A stretch of DNA of 64,000 nt, taken from assembly GCF_030272615.1 (NCBI RefSeq), contig NC_081415.1, positions 190,118,270-190,182,269 of the forward strand. The letters are read 5' to 3'. The notes under the pieces were generated by a model, which saw only the letters and a list, made by a program, of their open reading frames with translations, was not told the origin of the DNA and did not search any database. Shown piece after piece: positions 1 through 11,350 of this stretch. Positions within the stretch are counted from its first letter, which is position 1. Each line of letters starts with the position of its first letter. A program made the translations under genes and the position numbers. The DNA is from Cryptomeria japonica (Eukaryota; Streptophyta; Pinopsida; Cupressales; Cupressaceae).

Positions 1-1
1 T

Positions 2-1324
2 TGGGAGCATATTCCAGTGGCGAGGCTACTAGCAGACAGAGACAGGCCCGTGGGGTGCGCATATGCATATGGATAAAGGGGTCTAATTGTCTAGCACAAG
101 CTGGACAAACTAGAGCATTGGAGGAGAGTGCTCGATGATATAGATACGGTCACCTGACAACTGTATACAAGATGCGAGGTGTGGGTAGAGGACGGGTTGG
201 AGATGCCTTTTGTTTTTATGACCAGATACCTGATCGGGAGGACCCCGTTTGTGATAGAGAGGTTTGTGGTGACTCAAGTTTTGAGACAGTTTGGGCGCCA
301 GCAGGGTATTCCATAGGGAGCGTGCCTGTATGCACGTTAGAGGCAGGATGTAGGTGATTGGGGTCTGACCATTGATAGCGTAGTGGCGGTGGAGGAGTTT
401 GTTGAGTTGGCAGGGTAGATATGGGATTATGCCCTGGAGATTTTGGATGCGAGCATGACCGATGAGTTTGCCAGATTGTTTGTTGCTCGAGCGATGGCCA
501 GGATATCAAATCCGGAGGAGATGAGGCCAACTTTTGATTCTGATGAGGAGGAGGGAGAGGGAGATGATGATGATGATGGAGAGGATGGAGGAGATGGATG
601 AGGGAGAGGAGCTAGAGGGAGGTGCGGAGGTAGAGCTAGGAGAGGAGATAGGGGTGTGGAGAGAGTAGTGAGACAGGGGGTGATAGATAGGGGGAGAGGT
701 GGATTGGCTATTTGAGTCGATGGAGAGGGGAGAGTGGGGAAGGTGTTAGCTACAGTGGGGGGCACTGATGAGGCGAGGCAACTAGCGTAGAGGAGGAGGG
801 CGGATGTGCTCCCACCTCCAGCACTGAGGACAGGCAAGGTTGGAGGGGTTGCCCCTGCACAGATACCACTATGGGTTTGGGTCCCTACACATGTTGAGGA
901 TGCATAGATCCAGACCCTATAGGTGACTGTATAGTAGCTGTAGGCATAGATTTTGACATATCAGTGGCAGATTGTGCAGTCGACTACTGAGTGGGACACT
1001 GAGATAGAGCGGAGGGGGCAAGTGGAGGAGTTGGTATCCAGTATGCAGAGAGCAGCAGCGGGTGGTCCGATGAGAGACACCCTGAGAGAGCTAGCATTGA
1101 GAGCTCAGGAGGTAGAGTACTATCGGTGGCACTATGAGGTGGCGGTACCCAGGGATCATCGAGTACAGAGCTTTGCACAATCGAGATCTAGTCGATCTCG
1201 AGATACTGGGTTGCGGTCTGAGAGCCGAGGTGTGACAGGGCCACCAAGACAGGACCCTCTTGGAGATCTAGGGGCGGGTACATCTGGAGCCAGACCATCT
1301 CCGTCAAGGGATAGTCATACTTGA
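2..1324 (+). pseudogene. Plant mobile domain (PMD)-like protein, C-terminal part, decayed
   Basis: A single frame (starting at base 2) reads coherently to a stop at 1324 but contains about a dozen in-frame stops. Its first part has the look of the C-terminal end of a plant mobile domain: a WEHIPVARLL-like segment, a PVGCAY segment, then RVLDDIDTV and a VLRQFGRQQGIP block at about 275-330. A Ser/Asp/Glu-rich acidic run follows at about 525-598, then a helical, Arg- and Ser-rich tail at 953-1324. PMD proteins occur as host genes of the MAIN type and inside transposons. The frame lies antisense to Tat-1 and 1.36 kb beyond its pol stop, where Tat elements often carry an antisense extra ORF. The N-terminus is off the window. 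Assignment is by motif recall and moderate; it could also be an independent transposon gene. Confidence 0.55.
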
Positions 1325-2683
1325 GAGACGGGGTCTCTGTTGTATTTTAGATCATTTGTTATTCTTTGTACTGGACACAACATTGATACATTTTGTACAT
1401 TTTGATCTTTTTTGAGATATATATATACGGCACCATTTTCTTTGATCATGTGGTGTGTTTATATGGATGCATGTTATGTGGGTTATGGCTTTATGATGAT
1501 GTAATACTTTTAAATGTATGATATAATGTATGATCTAGGATGTATGCTTTTATATGCTGTGAGATGTATCTTGAAAATGAGATGTATGATTTGATATGCA
1601 ACTAAATGTAAAATGATATGCAACTATTTAAAATGATATGCAATTAATTGTAAAATGATATGCATCTAATTGTAAAATGATATGCATCTAATTGTAAAAT
1701 GATATGCAATTATGTTTTTGGTAGCATCCTCATTCTGTATTTGCCATCTGATATAGCCATTTGTTTGCTTTCTTTGTAGATATCATCATTGAGCATTGAT
1801 TTGTTTTAGGAAATGTTGAAAATTTAAAAAGCATAATGGTATAATTGAACCATAATGACCTGAGAGAAATTTACATGATGTTTAATTTTGCAAGATAGCA
1901 CAAGCGTCAAGGTATAATTGAACCAGGATGACCTGAGTGCGGATTGCGTAAACAGACAAGATTAAATATTTTGTATGCATGAAGTGGAATCAGGCCTTCA
2001 ATGATATTCGATGTATCACGTCTCGAGGCAAGTATTCACACAATACAAGTGATCGCCTCCCAGATAGAAGACTAAGAAAATATTGGAAGTTCCTCATGAT
2101 CTCTAGCTTTGAAGCATTTAGTGAGACAAGGAAGAGAATCCGATAATTCAAAAAGTTCAAAATGCAAAACTAGTTAAGATTTTATGCTACAATGCAACAT
2201 CCAGTACTTCAGAAAATCATCCATCCTTGGTATTTTTGTGAATTGTTTTGTTTTGTTTTGCGATGAAGCGTAGTTTTTGGTTGTTGGATGTCATGCTTTT
2301 GAGTTTTGCAAATAGCTTTGATGTTTGGAATGTTTGCAATATTTAGATGATCTGAATGCCCCTAGCTGAGTGTGCCTCTTGATGTGAATATGTACAGTGA
2401 TTTCCACGCCATGGTGGATTTGTGGTAAGAGGATATATATGGATAAACCAGGATAGTGACTATGCTAAGTATCTCCTAAATGGATATGTGCTAAGTGTCA
2501 GGCGATGGCCGATAGTGTGTGGACAGATAAAATGGTATGGAGATAGATGGTGGAGCCATTCTTTCACAAGAGCGCCTGTTTACCAGGTTTTCACCATTTA
2601 TTTTTATTGTACTTTATGTTTTTGCTTTTTCGAGATTTTTTGATTTTTTTGCTTATTTTGGCTTTTTCCGTGCACTAGGTTAC
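1325..2683. other. AT-rich non-coding tail beyond Tat-1 pol
   Basis: No coherent reading frame is seen. The stretch is T-rich, carries a short tandem array at 1592-1711 and a duplicated phrase (ggtataattgaacca and relatives) near 1839 and 1910. It lies between the integrase stop of Tat-1 and the antisense PMD frame and probably belongs to the 3' untranslated part of Tat-1. I could not find a second copy of the 13135-14626 LTR in it. Confidence 0.4.
1592..1711. repeat. 22-bp AT-rich tandem repeat, about 5.5 copies
   Basis: Units of the form TGATATGCATCTAATTGTAA plus AA, 22 bp long (one copy is 20 bp), run head to tail. The 3' copies are nearly identical and the 5' ones more diverged. Short tandem arrays in the 3' untranslated region of Tat/Ogre elements are an established source of plant satellites. 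That this array belongs to Tat-1 is inferred from position. Confidence 0.8.
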
Positions 2684-3973
2684 TTAAGTGTAGTACTTCT
2701 TTAGATGGATGTTGTTAGTTGGGTCGTCGATCACATCTCCTTCTGAAGTTGTTAGCTGATAGGCACCTGATCGATAGACTGATATGATAACATAGGGACC
2801 CAACCAGTTAGGTTCAAATTTCCCTTTCTTTTCTCGATCTTGCTGATTTCTTGGATTTTCTTTGAGGACTAGGTCACCAACTTTGAAGTTGCAGGGGATG
2901 ACCTTGTGATTGTAGCTCCGGCACATGCGTTGTTGATATGCTTTGAGATGAGTATAAGCATGCTGACATCTTTCATCTAATAGTTCAAGTTCTTGCAGTC
3001 GGTTAACTCGATACTCTTCATCTGGGATTAAGCCTTTCAAAAAGACTTTGAGAGATGGGATTTCTACTTCCAGGGGTAAAATGGCTTCTGATCCATATAC
3101 CAATGAGTATGGTGTTGCTCCTGTAGGTATGCGGATGCTAGTTCTATATGCCCAAAGTGCTGGATTGAGTTGTACATGCCAATCTTTGCCTGCATCATTT
3201 ACTATTTTCTTGAGGATTTTCAGGATAGTTTTGTTAGATGCTTCCACTTGACCATTTCCCTATGGGTAGTATGGTGTAGAGAACCTATGTTGGATTTTTA
3301 ATTTTTCACATAGTTCTTGGACATCTTGATTTTTGAAAGGCCGTCCATTATCTGTGATGATTGAACTTGGAATACCATATCTGCAGATCAGATAATTGAG
3401 GATAAAAGAGGCAATTTGTTTCCCGGTTACTGTGGTCATGGGGACTGCTTCTATCCATTTGGTAAAGTATTATGTTGCTGTTATAATGAACTTGTGTCAA
3501 TTTGAAGATGAAGGATGAATTTTGCCTACTAAGTCTAGTCCCCACTGACAAAAGGGCCAGGATGTTGTAAATGGCTGCAGTTCCTGTGCTGGTGCATGAA
3601 TCAGATTACCATGGATTTGGCATTTAGGACATTTCTTGGCGAAGTGATATGAGTCTTTCTCCATTGTAGGCCAGTAGTATCCCATTCGTAGAAGTTTTTT
3701 AGCAAGAGTAGTACCACTTGAATGTGTGCCACAAATACCTTCATGAAGCTCGTGTAAAGCAGAATCAGAATCATTACAATCAAGGCAATGAAGAAGAGTA
3801 CCATCTAGACCTCAACGATACAAAGTATCAGCAGTAAGGGTGTAACGGGCAGCTTGTCGGATAAAGTTACATTTTTGGTTACGGGATTGATCAATTGGTA
3901 AGATATTGTGCTTGAGGTAGTCGTATATCGGTCCATATAACGGAGAATCTGAACCAGTCAAAGCATAGATAAC
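2684..3973 (-). pseudogene. Tat-1 integrase
   Basis: Integrase inserts the element cDNA into chromatin. The zinc-binding start (HELHEG ... CPKCQ) lies at about 3760-3600, and the DDE core follows: D in WGLDLVGK, D in ITDNGRPF, and E in NGQVEASN at about 3245. The C-terminal part is open from 3247 to the stop at 2684 and has the usual WAYRTS, TPYSLVYG and FKVGDLVL motifs and a final GAYQL block. All three catalytic acids are present, but stops fall near 3815, 3520, 3460 and 3258, so the gene is dead. No chromodomain is seen, as expected for Tat. Confidence 0.85.
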
Positions 3974-4516
3974 CTAGGATTCAGAGTGGTCATAGGCGGG
4001 GGAGAACAGTTGCTCTACCAGGAACTCATAACGACTCTGTTGCTCTAGAATTTGTAGTAGTGAAGCGATAGTAGCCATTGCATCGGCTGCTTTGTTGTTC
4101 AATCTTGGTATTTGCTCAAAGGTGATGTGTACAAAATACTGTTTGAAGTCATCCACCATTCACTTGTAGGGTAGTAGCTTGTCATCCTTTGTCTGATAGT
4201 TGTTGATTTGATGTATGACTAGTTGCGAGTCTCCATATAATTTTAACTATGTGATTTTCCATTCTACGGCCATTTTGATACTTATAACCAATGCCTCATA
4301 TTCAGCCACATTATTCGTGCAGGGAAACATAAGCCTATATGATTTTGGTATAGTATGTCCTTCAGGAGTGATGAACAAAATGCCAGCACCTGAACCATGT
4401 TGTGTATAGGATCTGTCAAAGTATAGGGTCCATTGTGTGGTAGAAAGAGCAAGAACATCCCTATCTAGAAATTCAATCTCCATGGTGTGTTTGCCTGGTA
4501 GCGGTGCTTCAGCCAA
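3974..4516 (-). pseudogene. Tat-1 second (archaeal-like) RNase H
   Basis: A second RNase H fold lies between the ordinary RNase H and integrase. The start reads TLYFDRSYTQHGSGAGILF, the first catalytic Asp being the D of YFD (the usual next Gly is Arg here). NNVAEYEAL supplies the Glu, LYGDSQLV the next Asp, and NNKAADAMA the last. This extra domain is a marker of the Tat lineage. A stop near 4246 and another near 4159 break it. It shares its frame with the integrase downstream. Confidence 0.8.
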
Positions 4517-5811
4517 CTGATCTGCAATTGCTTGTCCTTTGATTGCTCATCTTTCTATGTATTGGATGTCAAATTCACTGAGAATCATGACCCATTTAGC
4601 CAATCGGCCTGTAAGAGCTGCCTTACTGAGTAGATATTTGAGAGGATCAATTTTTGCGACTAGCTTAATGGTGTGTGCTAGCATATAATGTCAAAACTTC
4701 TAAAATACGAAGACCACTGTTAGGAAAGCCTTTTCAATGAATGTATAGTTGAGTTCATATCCATTTAGTGTCCTACTGATGTAATATATGGCTCGTTCTT
4801 TTCCTTGTTGATCTTCTTGTGCCAATAGTGCCTCCAACAATATATCTGTTGTTGAGATATATAGGATAAGTGGCTTTCCTGCGACTGGTGGTACTAGAGC
4901 TGGTGGATTCATCAGGTACTGTTTGATTTGGTAAAAATATTCTGCACACTTAGTCTCCCATCTAAATGGTTAAATGGTAGACTTTTATCTGCTAGTTGAG
5001 CGATGAATCGCCTGATTGATTGAAGTCATCCTTGTAGAGATCTGAGTTGACTAATATTCTTCGGTGGTGGCATGTCCATAATGGCTTGTATCTTTGCTGG
5101 ATCTACTTCAATACCTTTAGTTGAGACTATATAGCCTAGTAACTTGCCTGATGTAACCCCAAAGACACACTTCTTAGGGTTGAGCCTGACTTGGAATTTC
5201 TCCAATCAATCAAAGATCTTTGTTAGGATGCCAAGATGTTCTGCTCTGGTGAAGGAATTAGCTAGTAAATCATCCACATAGTCTTCCATAAATGTGTGCA
5301 TCATGTCATGGAATATTGTTGTCATTGCTCTTTGATAAGTGGCCCTTGCATTCTTTAAGCCAAAAGGCATAACATTCCAACAGTACGTTCCCCAAGGACA
5401 GGTGAACGCGGTTTTATCTTGATCTTCTAGAGCGATTTTGATTTGATTATAGCCTGAAAAACCATCCATTAGTGAGAGCATAGAATGGCCTGCTGTGAGA
5501 TCTACAATTATGTCGATACTGGGCAGAGGAAAGTCATCTTTTGGACAAGCTTTGTTGACATCTCTGAAGTCAGTGCATATTCTGATACTGCCATCTGGTT
5601 TTGATACTGGAACGATGTTGGAAATCCATTCTGCATAGTCAATGGGTCAGATGAATCTGACATCTAATAATTTCTTTAGTTCAGTTTTGACCATGAGTGC
5701 CACCTGTGGATTCATCTTTCATAACTTTTGCTTGACTGGTTTAACTCCTAAAGAGATGGACAAGTGATGCATGATTAAGTGTGGATCCACTCTAGGCATA
5801 TCAACATATGA
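4517..5811 (-). pseudogene. Tat-1 reverse transcriptase and first RNase H
   Basis: RT copies the element RNA into DNA. Fingers and palm are recognisable from about 5680: SKPDGSIRICTDFRDVN, LSLMDGFSGYNQI with its catalytic Asp, MPFGLKNA, and the intact YVDD box near 5280. The stretch 5481-5206 is open. The connection and the first RNase H follow in a different frame (PLILYISTTD, AIYYISRTLNG, 4912-4560), so a frameshift lies between 5206 and 4912. Several stops occur (near 5725, 5645, 5205, 4970). Confidence 0.85.
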
Positions 5812-7620
5812 TCAAGCAAAGTTAATTTGCTGTTCTTTAAAGAAAATGATGAATGCTGATCTTTCTTCCTCTGTCAGAGATTCTACAAGGTGTAGGTTTC
5901 TGACTGCTTCCGTGGTACCAATGTTGATTGATTGAGTGGGTTTAATCAATATGGGTGATCGCTCGTGAAAGTGCTCAGGAAGAGTGTCAAGTCTCCCATC
6001 GTTAGGTTCCTTAAAAAAGTTTTCACCTTCAGATGCGTCCTTTATTTTTACTTTTTTGTGATCTAGAGCTGCCATTGACTGGTTTTCAGCATCAGATCTT
6101 TTACTTGGTTCATTTTTTTGACTGAGAGACTCGACACTCCCTGGTTTGCAGATATTGTTACTTTGTTCACTAGTAGAGCCTATTTCTGGATTTACGGTAC
6201 ATAGGTAATGGATAATAGATTCATCATTTGGGAAAATTGGTATATCATGGATTTCAGATTCATCCCAGTCGATGAGGTCAGGAAAGACAAGTGGTAAGGA
6301 ATCATTAGGTGGATCAAGTTCGGCTACTGTGAGTGTTAGGACAGAGTTTTCATTGTGATTGTTCTTGGTTTTAAAGAAATCTAGGATTTCGTCAAGGTCT
6401 TCGATGGTATTATCTTCCACATAGACTTGTTCATAATGTTTCTGTTTGCTTTCCCTGACGTCATAGATATTTTGCGGTCCAAATTCAAGAGGTTTATCTT
6501 CTGCGTTATGTTCTTTTTGAGAAAGAAATATAGAATTAGTATCATTAGGGATATCTATAGTAGCATTGGAGCAGGTACCCCATTCATATTCATTGGAATC
6601 AGTCTCTGAGGCATCATCCCAGATTCTATTAGTGCTGTAAACTGGTATGTTGTATGGTGAAAACAAATCTTTGATGATAGATACCATTTTGATAGTTTTT
6701 GGTGATTCTGTGTCAGATCTATCTTCTATTTTTTGTATTTGTTCATAGACTGTGCTTCCTCGGGGAGAAACAAAGGTATCTGGAGATGATCTTAATTGTT
6801 CTTGAGATATTGGTGTTTGAATATGAGCTACTACTATAGATATGGCCCTTTTGTGCTTTAGAAGCTTTTCCTGATGTAACTTCTGATCTTGACGTTCCCG
6901 TGCCTTGCGGATTGTTTCTACTGATTCAAAGAGTGCTTCCTACCAAAATTCTTCTTTGTACTTCATCTTTACTTTCCATTGAGGTTTTTTAGTTAGGTGG
7001 GGTGGCCTTTTTAATAGGAAAGTGAGCTCACAACCCAATCTTGCTTTGTTTCTATTGGGTTGTGAGGGAAGATTTATAGGTTCAGTGACTCATTCCTTGC
7101 GTTTCCCAAGAGGTCCTTTACTGTCATATCCCATTTGTTGCATGATTAAATATCCTTTTCCATATAGGTGTGTAGGTAGAACAATGTCTAGAGCAGCTGC
7201 TCTATGATCTTCTTTCTCATCTTTGTATAACCAGCTAAGAACATCCTTGTCTTCTTATTCATGTGCCAGAGTGCCCAATTGGATAAAGGTACCATCAAAT
7301 TTGGTGATGGGCTGAGTGACCAGATGCATTGATGTAGTAGGCAATCCATGAGATCTAGGTGATGTTGGTAATTTGGCCAAACATAAAGGCTCCAAAGAGT
7401 ATTCTCCCATACCTTGGTCTTTGATTTGCATGTGCTATTCGAAATCTCTAGATAAGAAATTGGGTGTTGCTGTTTGTAGATCTGATGATAAGGATCACTT
7501 CTTTTCTCTATTATGAGGAACCAAACTGTCTTGGGCTGCCCCCATTGCGTTACAATGTTGAAATGGACTGTGATCAGCAGATATGGAGACTTCTTGTCCG
7601 TCATAAGGAAATTTGACACA
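5812..7620 (-). pseudogene. Tat-1 protease-RT linker with G-patch-like segment
   Basis: This long linker keeps the frame of the protease. At about 7165-7114 it has a short Gly-rich block (GYLIMQQMGYDSKGPLGK) resembling the G-patch found next to protease in some retroelements. The same block is in Tat-2 near 50697. The part 6687-5812 is an open 291-codon stretch rich in Asp, Asn and Glu that includes ETDSNEYEWG, shared almost exactly with Tat-2 near 51035. Stops fall near 7440, 7260, 7100 and 6950. The function of the linker is unknown; it may be cleaved out. Confidence 0.65.
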
Positions 7621-8223
7621 CTAGTGATATGTAGAAGGTACTGCTTGCATTTCATGTATCCAAGGTCGCCCTAACAAAATATTGTAGGTAAGATCTATGT
7701 CCAAGACTTGACATATAGTATCCTTTTGCACTAGTCCCACTTGAATAGGTAATATCATAGTTCCTTTAGAGGACCTTTCCTCATCATCATATGCCTTTAT
7801 AGTAATTTTCTTCCAAGGATCAATAGACTCTTCTGAGAAACCTAATGCACAGATAAGCTTTAAAGTACATATATTAAGTCCGGCTCCTCCATCTATTATG
7901 ACTCTTTTTACGCGGTGTTTGCAAACAATGACTTTGATATGGAGAGGAGTATTATGCGGATGGCTTAAGGAAGCATCATCATGCTCTGAGAAGGTGCGGT
8001 TATGAGGTCCAGTTATATGGGCGACCATGGCTTGAAATCTATCTGTATCCAAATTTTGAGGTACATTGGTTTCCAATAGCGCTTGTTCCAATATGTCTTT
8101 GTGCTTGGGTGATAGTTTCAGCAATTCTAGTATAGATATCTGAGCTGGAGTTTTACGTAGTTGGCTAACCAAGTCATATTGGATTTTTGGTGTGGTAGTT
8201 GTAGGTGCAGTATGTCCTTTCAA
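7621..8223 (-). CDS. Tat-1 aspartic protease
   Basis: A 200-codon open stretch in the same frame as gag encodes a retropepsin-type protease that would process the polyprotein. The active-site motif VIIDGGAGLNI lies at about 7905-7876 (D-G-G at 7882-7896), and the second conserved block YNILLGRPWIHE lies at about 7680-7640. The preceding ISILELL helix and DLDTDRFQAMV block recur in Tat-2 and Tat-3. This is not a separate gene: it is an intact piece of a broken gag-pol frame, with stops at 8224 and 7620. Confidence 0.85.
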   Translation of the reverse strand: MKGHTAPTTTTPKIQYDLVSQLRKTPAQISILELLKLSPKHKDILEQALLETNVPQNLDTDRFQAMVAHITGPHNRTFSEHDDASLSHPHNTPLHIKVIVCKHRVKRVIIDGGAGLNICTLKLICALGFSEESIDPWKKITIKAYDDEERSSKGTMILPIQVGLVQKDTICQVLDIDLTYNILLGRPWIHEMQAVPSTYH

Positions 8224-10125
8224 GACATATTTCTGAGTTCAGGTTATTACATTGACAGATTCATGATCACACTTATCTCGGATGGTGATGACATTTACTT
8301 GATGATCTTCAGCTGATATGTAATTTATGGTGTTGTTGTAGATATGGTTGACACGAGCTCCGCATGTATTATCCTAGGTTGAAGCTCCATCTTTGTAATT
8401 TGGAAGAAGATTTTTAAAGGCTCCATGATCACCATTTGTTTTGAGACCATCTATTGTTAATTCACCTCAATCAATCATATCTTGCACCACGTGTTTCAAT
8501 CTCATGCAATCGTTCATCTGATGACCCTTGTTATGATGGTAATCACAATAGTGTGAATCATTCCACCAAGGTGGTTTGATTTGGGGTTCGTAGTTGCTGA
8601 TTGGAGGTAAAGAAAGAATCTTGTGTGCCAAAAGTTCTCTGAATGCTGATTCTAGTGATTGCCCTAGTGGTGTGAAGATACACTTTTGGAAATTGTTTGT
8701 GTTGTTGCGTGAATTGTTGTTAGGTCCTGGATTCATGTTTTTGTTTTGAGTATCATTGGTGTTGTTTGTGTTGAGTTGTCTTTAATCGGTGTTTGGTGCA
8801 TATGTGTTAGCGTTTGGATTAGCATTCTTAGGATTTTTCATGTTTTGAGGATTTCTGGATAATGCGAGCACTGGTTGCTTAGATTTGGGATCATGTGTTT
8901 CATTGTTGCCTTCATTTTTGTTTCAAGTCCAAAATCGAGATTTGTCAAGGTTGGTGTTGTTCTAGTTATTGTAGTTTGATGAGTTTGTTCCTTCCTTGTA
9001 GAATTTGAGTGTTCCCTTTTTGACACATGCTTCTTCTACTTGAATGCCATTCTCAATTAATTTAGCGAAAGATGGTATGCATTGAAGTTTTAGTCTGTAA
9101 CTCATTTCACCATTCAAGTTATCAATGAAGTTATCCATTTTCTCCTTTTCGGGAATATCTTGAGGATATCTAGATACCATATGTCGCCAGCATTGAAGGA
9201 ACACCATGAATGTTTCATTGTTATTTTGTTTGGTGTTACAAACATCTAGCATGGTTATGGCATGTTGGATGTTATAGGAATATTTGGTTATGAATTTGTT
9301 GACCAATTCATCAAATGATATGACAGGTGGTGTAATTTTGGATAACCATTCCATTGTTTGCCCTCCCAAGCTTCTTGGGAATAACCTCATCAAATAGGTG
9401 TCATTATGAGCAAATTCAAGGCTCATGGTACAAAATTCTCGAACATGATCTTGGGGATCACTTTTCCCATCATATTTATCAAATTTGGGAACGTCTGAGT
9501 TGGGAGGAAAAGGCACCATGTTCAATCTTTTGTCAAATGGATAAGGACAGATTTTGTTTAAAGAATACCGTACTGTTGTCCCTTGTTGCATATCCTGTAT
9601 TTGCCTTTGCAACATTTGCATTTGTTGAGTAAGGGCAGCCAAAGGTATATTGTCTTGTCGAGGGAAAAGTTCTTCCCTTGTATTTGTTCTCAGCTGAAAA
9701 GGTGTGGTAAATGGTATATTTTGCTCTAGTGTTTCTAGTTCGGGTATACACATTTCTGGTATGCGTTGTTCTGGAATGTGTTGCTCAGGTATGTGTTGTT
9801 CAAAGTTACGAGTTTCTTCTTCTCTTTGTTATTCTTGATATGCATATTGTCGAGATCTAGTTTTAAAGATGTTTGAGTCTAAATCTTCGGGAAGTTTAAT
9901 GCCTTTACTTGTAAGCATGAGCAGATATTTTTCTTTGTCATTTTCCATGAGCCTTTCTACAAGCTTTTGGAATGAGGGATTTTCCTGACATTCCTGAAGA
10001 AGTGCTTCAGAAATTTCAGGTTCTTCTAAGGGTGGAACTTCAAAAGGATTTGACAATCTTCAATTCATACTAGACTCGGCATGTGTCTCGCTTTGTTGGT
10101 TTCTTTGAGAGCGAGTAACAGACAT
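8224..10125 (-). pseudogene. Tat-1 Gag
   Basis: Gag forms the particle that houses reverse transcription. The frame opens with ATG at 10125-10123 (MSVTRSQRNQQSE), has stops at about 10062 and 9829, and is open for 263 codons from 9753 to 8962. A run of EQHIP-type pentapeptides lies at 9803-9739. The capsid-like core (FDKYDGKSDPQDHVREF, MEWLSKI, FMVFLQCWRHMVSRYPQD) is clear. The nucleocapsid-like motif at 8540-8500 is CDYHHNKGHQMNDC, a CX2HX4HX4C variant with His for the second Cys that is usual in Tat Gag. The tail to 8224 is broken by several stops. Protease follows in the same frame. Confidence 0.8.
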
Positions 10126-10126
10126 T

Positions 10127-10576
10127 TTAGTAGAAACTTTCAGTGATGAAAGGGACAAAAGCCTTGTTGAGATGTTGCTCGGGGGTGGGTGGTTCTAGTC
10201 GAGGTGTGTTATAAGTGATACACTCGTCGGGCAAGAATGCTGGATTGATTTTTCCTCCACAGTTTATGATTTGATTAAAAGCAGACTTTTGACAGTAGGC
10301 TCTTGTCTTCAAGGGTTCTTTGTCAAATTCATTGGATTTGTTTTGGATATAACGTTTGACGTGATGAAGGAATACCCGATGAGATTTAAATAGTTGACGA
10401 TTGATGTATAAGAACTTGTTACTCTTGATGAATTTGAAAAAACTATGTTGTTTCTTCAACGTGATGTTACGATAAAGGTTCTTTCTTCTCAGAATATGAG
10501 GATTAGTCATGCATGAGTAATCAATGGTTTCCTTTGATTTGTTTGGATTCAGTTGATCTTGTTTGAAAAATTTCAA
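10127..10576 (-). CDS. Tat-1 ORF1 (upstream of gag)
   Basis: An open stretch of 149 codons ends right at the gag start. The protein is basic and has no family I can name. Its middle (FLYINRQLFKSHRVFLHHV, then a Cys/Gly patch and INPAFLPDE) is shared with the fragment at 54443-54781 in Tat-3 (FLYINRKILLKHRTFLHRF), which supports selection on the protein. Ogre-type Tat elements are known for an extra ORF ahead of gag of unknown role. The true start is uncertain; the Met at 10576 is simply the first in the open stretch. Confidence 0.65.
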   Translation of the reverse strand: MKFFKQDQLNPNKSKETIDYSCMTNPHILRRKNLYRNITLKKQHSFFKFIKSNKFLYINRQLFKSHRVFLHHVKRYIQNKSNEFDKEPLKTRAYCQKSAFNQIINCGGKINPAFLPDECITYNTPRLEPPTPEQHLNKAFVPFITESFY

Positions 10577-10978
10577 ATCTTACTTTATCAAAGTGAAGGT
10601 TTAGATGCCCCTTCACGACAAAGTGTGTCAAATGATATGGATAAAAGCTTCCCGATATGGAAACTTGATTTGACAACTTGAACATTTTAAACAAGTGTTT
10701 TTGAGATGAAATCCGTAAGATGGTAAGGATTCTGTTGATACTAATGATGAGGTTTCCAGATTATGATAAGATAGACATGTTTTATCATGCGATTCGTTTA
10801 GAATTTTACAACGTTTGTTTTGACACAAATTTAGCTCAAGAAATAGTCTTACAGTTTGTTTTCGCTACTCTGTTTTGATGAAAAATGATGTTTGATGAAG
10901 ATGGCTTCTGAAAATGTTTTCAAAATTTTTAAAATTCCTTACTGTTTTGCCCTCTATTTTTATGTTTTGGGATCACGC

Positions 10979-11350
10979 GCTAAAACAAAGACTATATGCG
11001 CTACAAAAATTACCCCACGTGCTAAAATAATGACCACATGCACTAGGCTGCCCCCAGACATGTGCTAAAGTTTTGACTGCTCAAAATTGTTTGCTATTTG
11101 TTTTGAAAAATCTATGCGCTACCTTGGGCTTGCAACGCGCTAACCTGTGAACCTGATGCGCTAATGTTTAGCCTCCACGCGCTAAGCTGATGCTTCCATG
11201 CGCTAGACTGTTTCTTTGATGCGCTAAATAATTTCACACTGTTTTGTTTTGAGATGAAACGCTGCTGTTTGGAACCAATGTGCTAATGTAAGGATTGGAT
11301 GCACTAACAAAAAGTCCTCATGTGCTAAGAAGTTGCTCTTATGCACTAAA
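10979..11350 (-). repeat. Degenerate TTAGCGCAT word array, ORF1-proximal
   Basis: On the plus strand about fifteen copies of (A/T)(T/C)GCGCTAA or one-base variants (GTGCTAA, GCACTAA) occur at spacings of roughly 18-40 bp, near 10980, 10998, 11038, 11115, 11136, 11157, 11178, 11199, 11220, 11279, 11299, 11320 and 11341. The DNA between words is not itself repeated. Read in element sense the word is TTAGCGCAT, the same as in Tat-3. Confidence 0.7.

Noticed and set aside
216-837. Minus-strand Pro/Ser-rich ORFs of 104 and 136 codons
   Set aside because: Reverse of the Gly/Arg/Glu-rich plus-strand PMD tail; purine-rich strand leaves the complement open by chance.
2422-2643. 73-codon plus-strand ORF beyond Tat-1 pol
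   Set aside because: Low-complexity, Trp/Tyr-rich, ends in a T-run; no support as a gene.
7188-7655. Minus-strand ORF of 155 codons
   Set aside because: Out of frame with the protease and linker; the coherent, collinear Tat frame is another one, and this one shares no block with Tat-2.
10979-11350. CRISPR-like array
   Set aside because: Words are short, degenerate and unevenly spaced, and this is plant DNA; not a CRISPR array.
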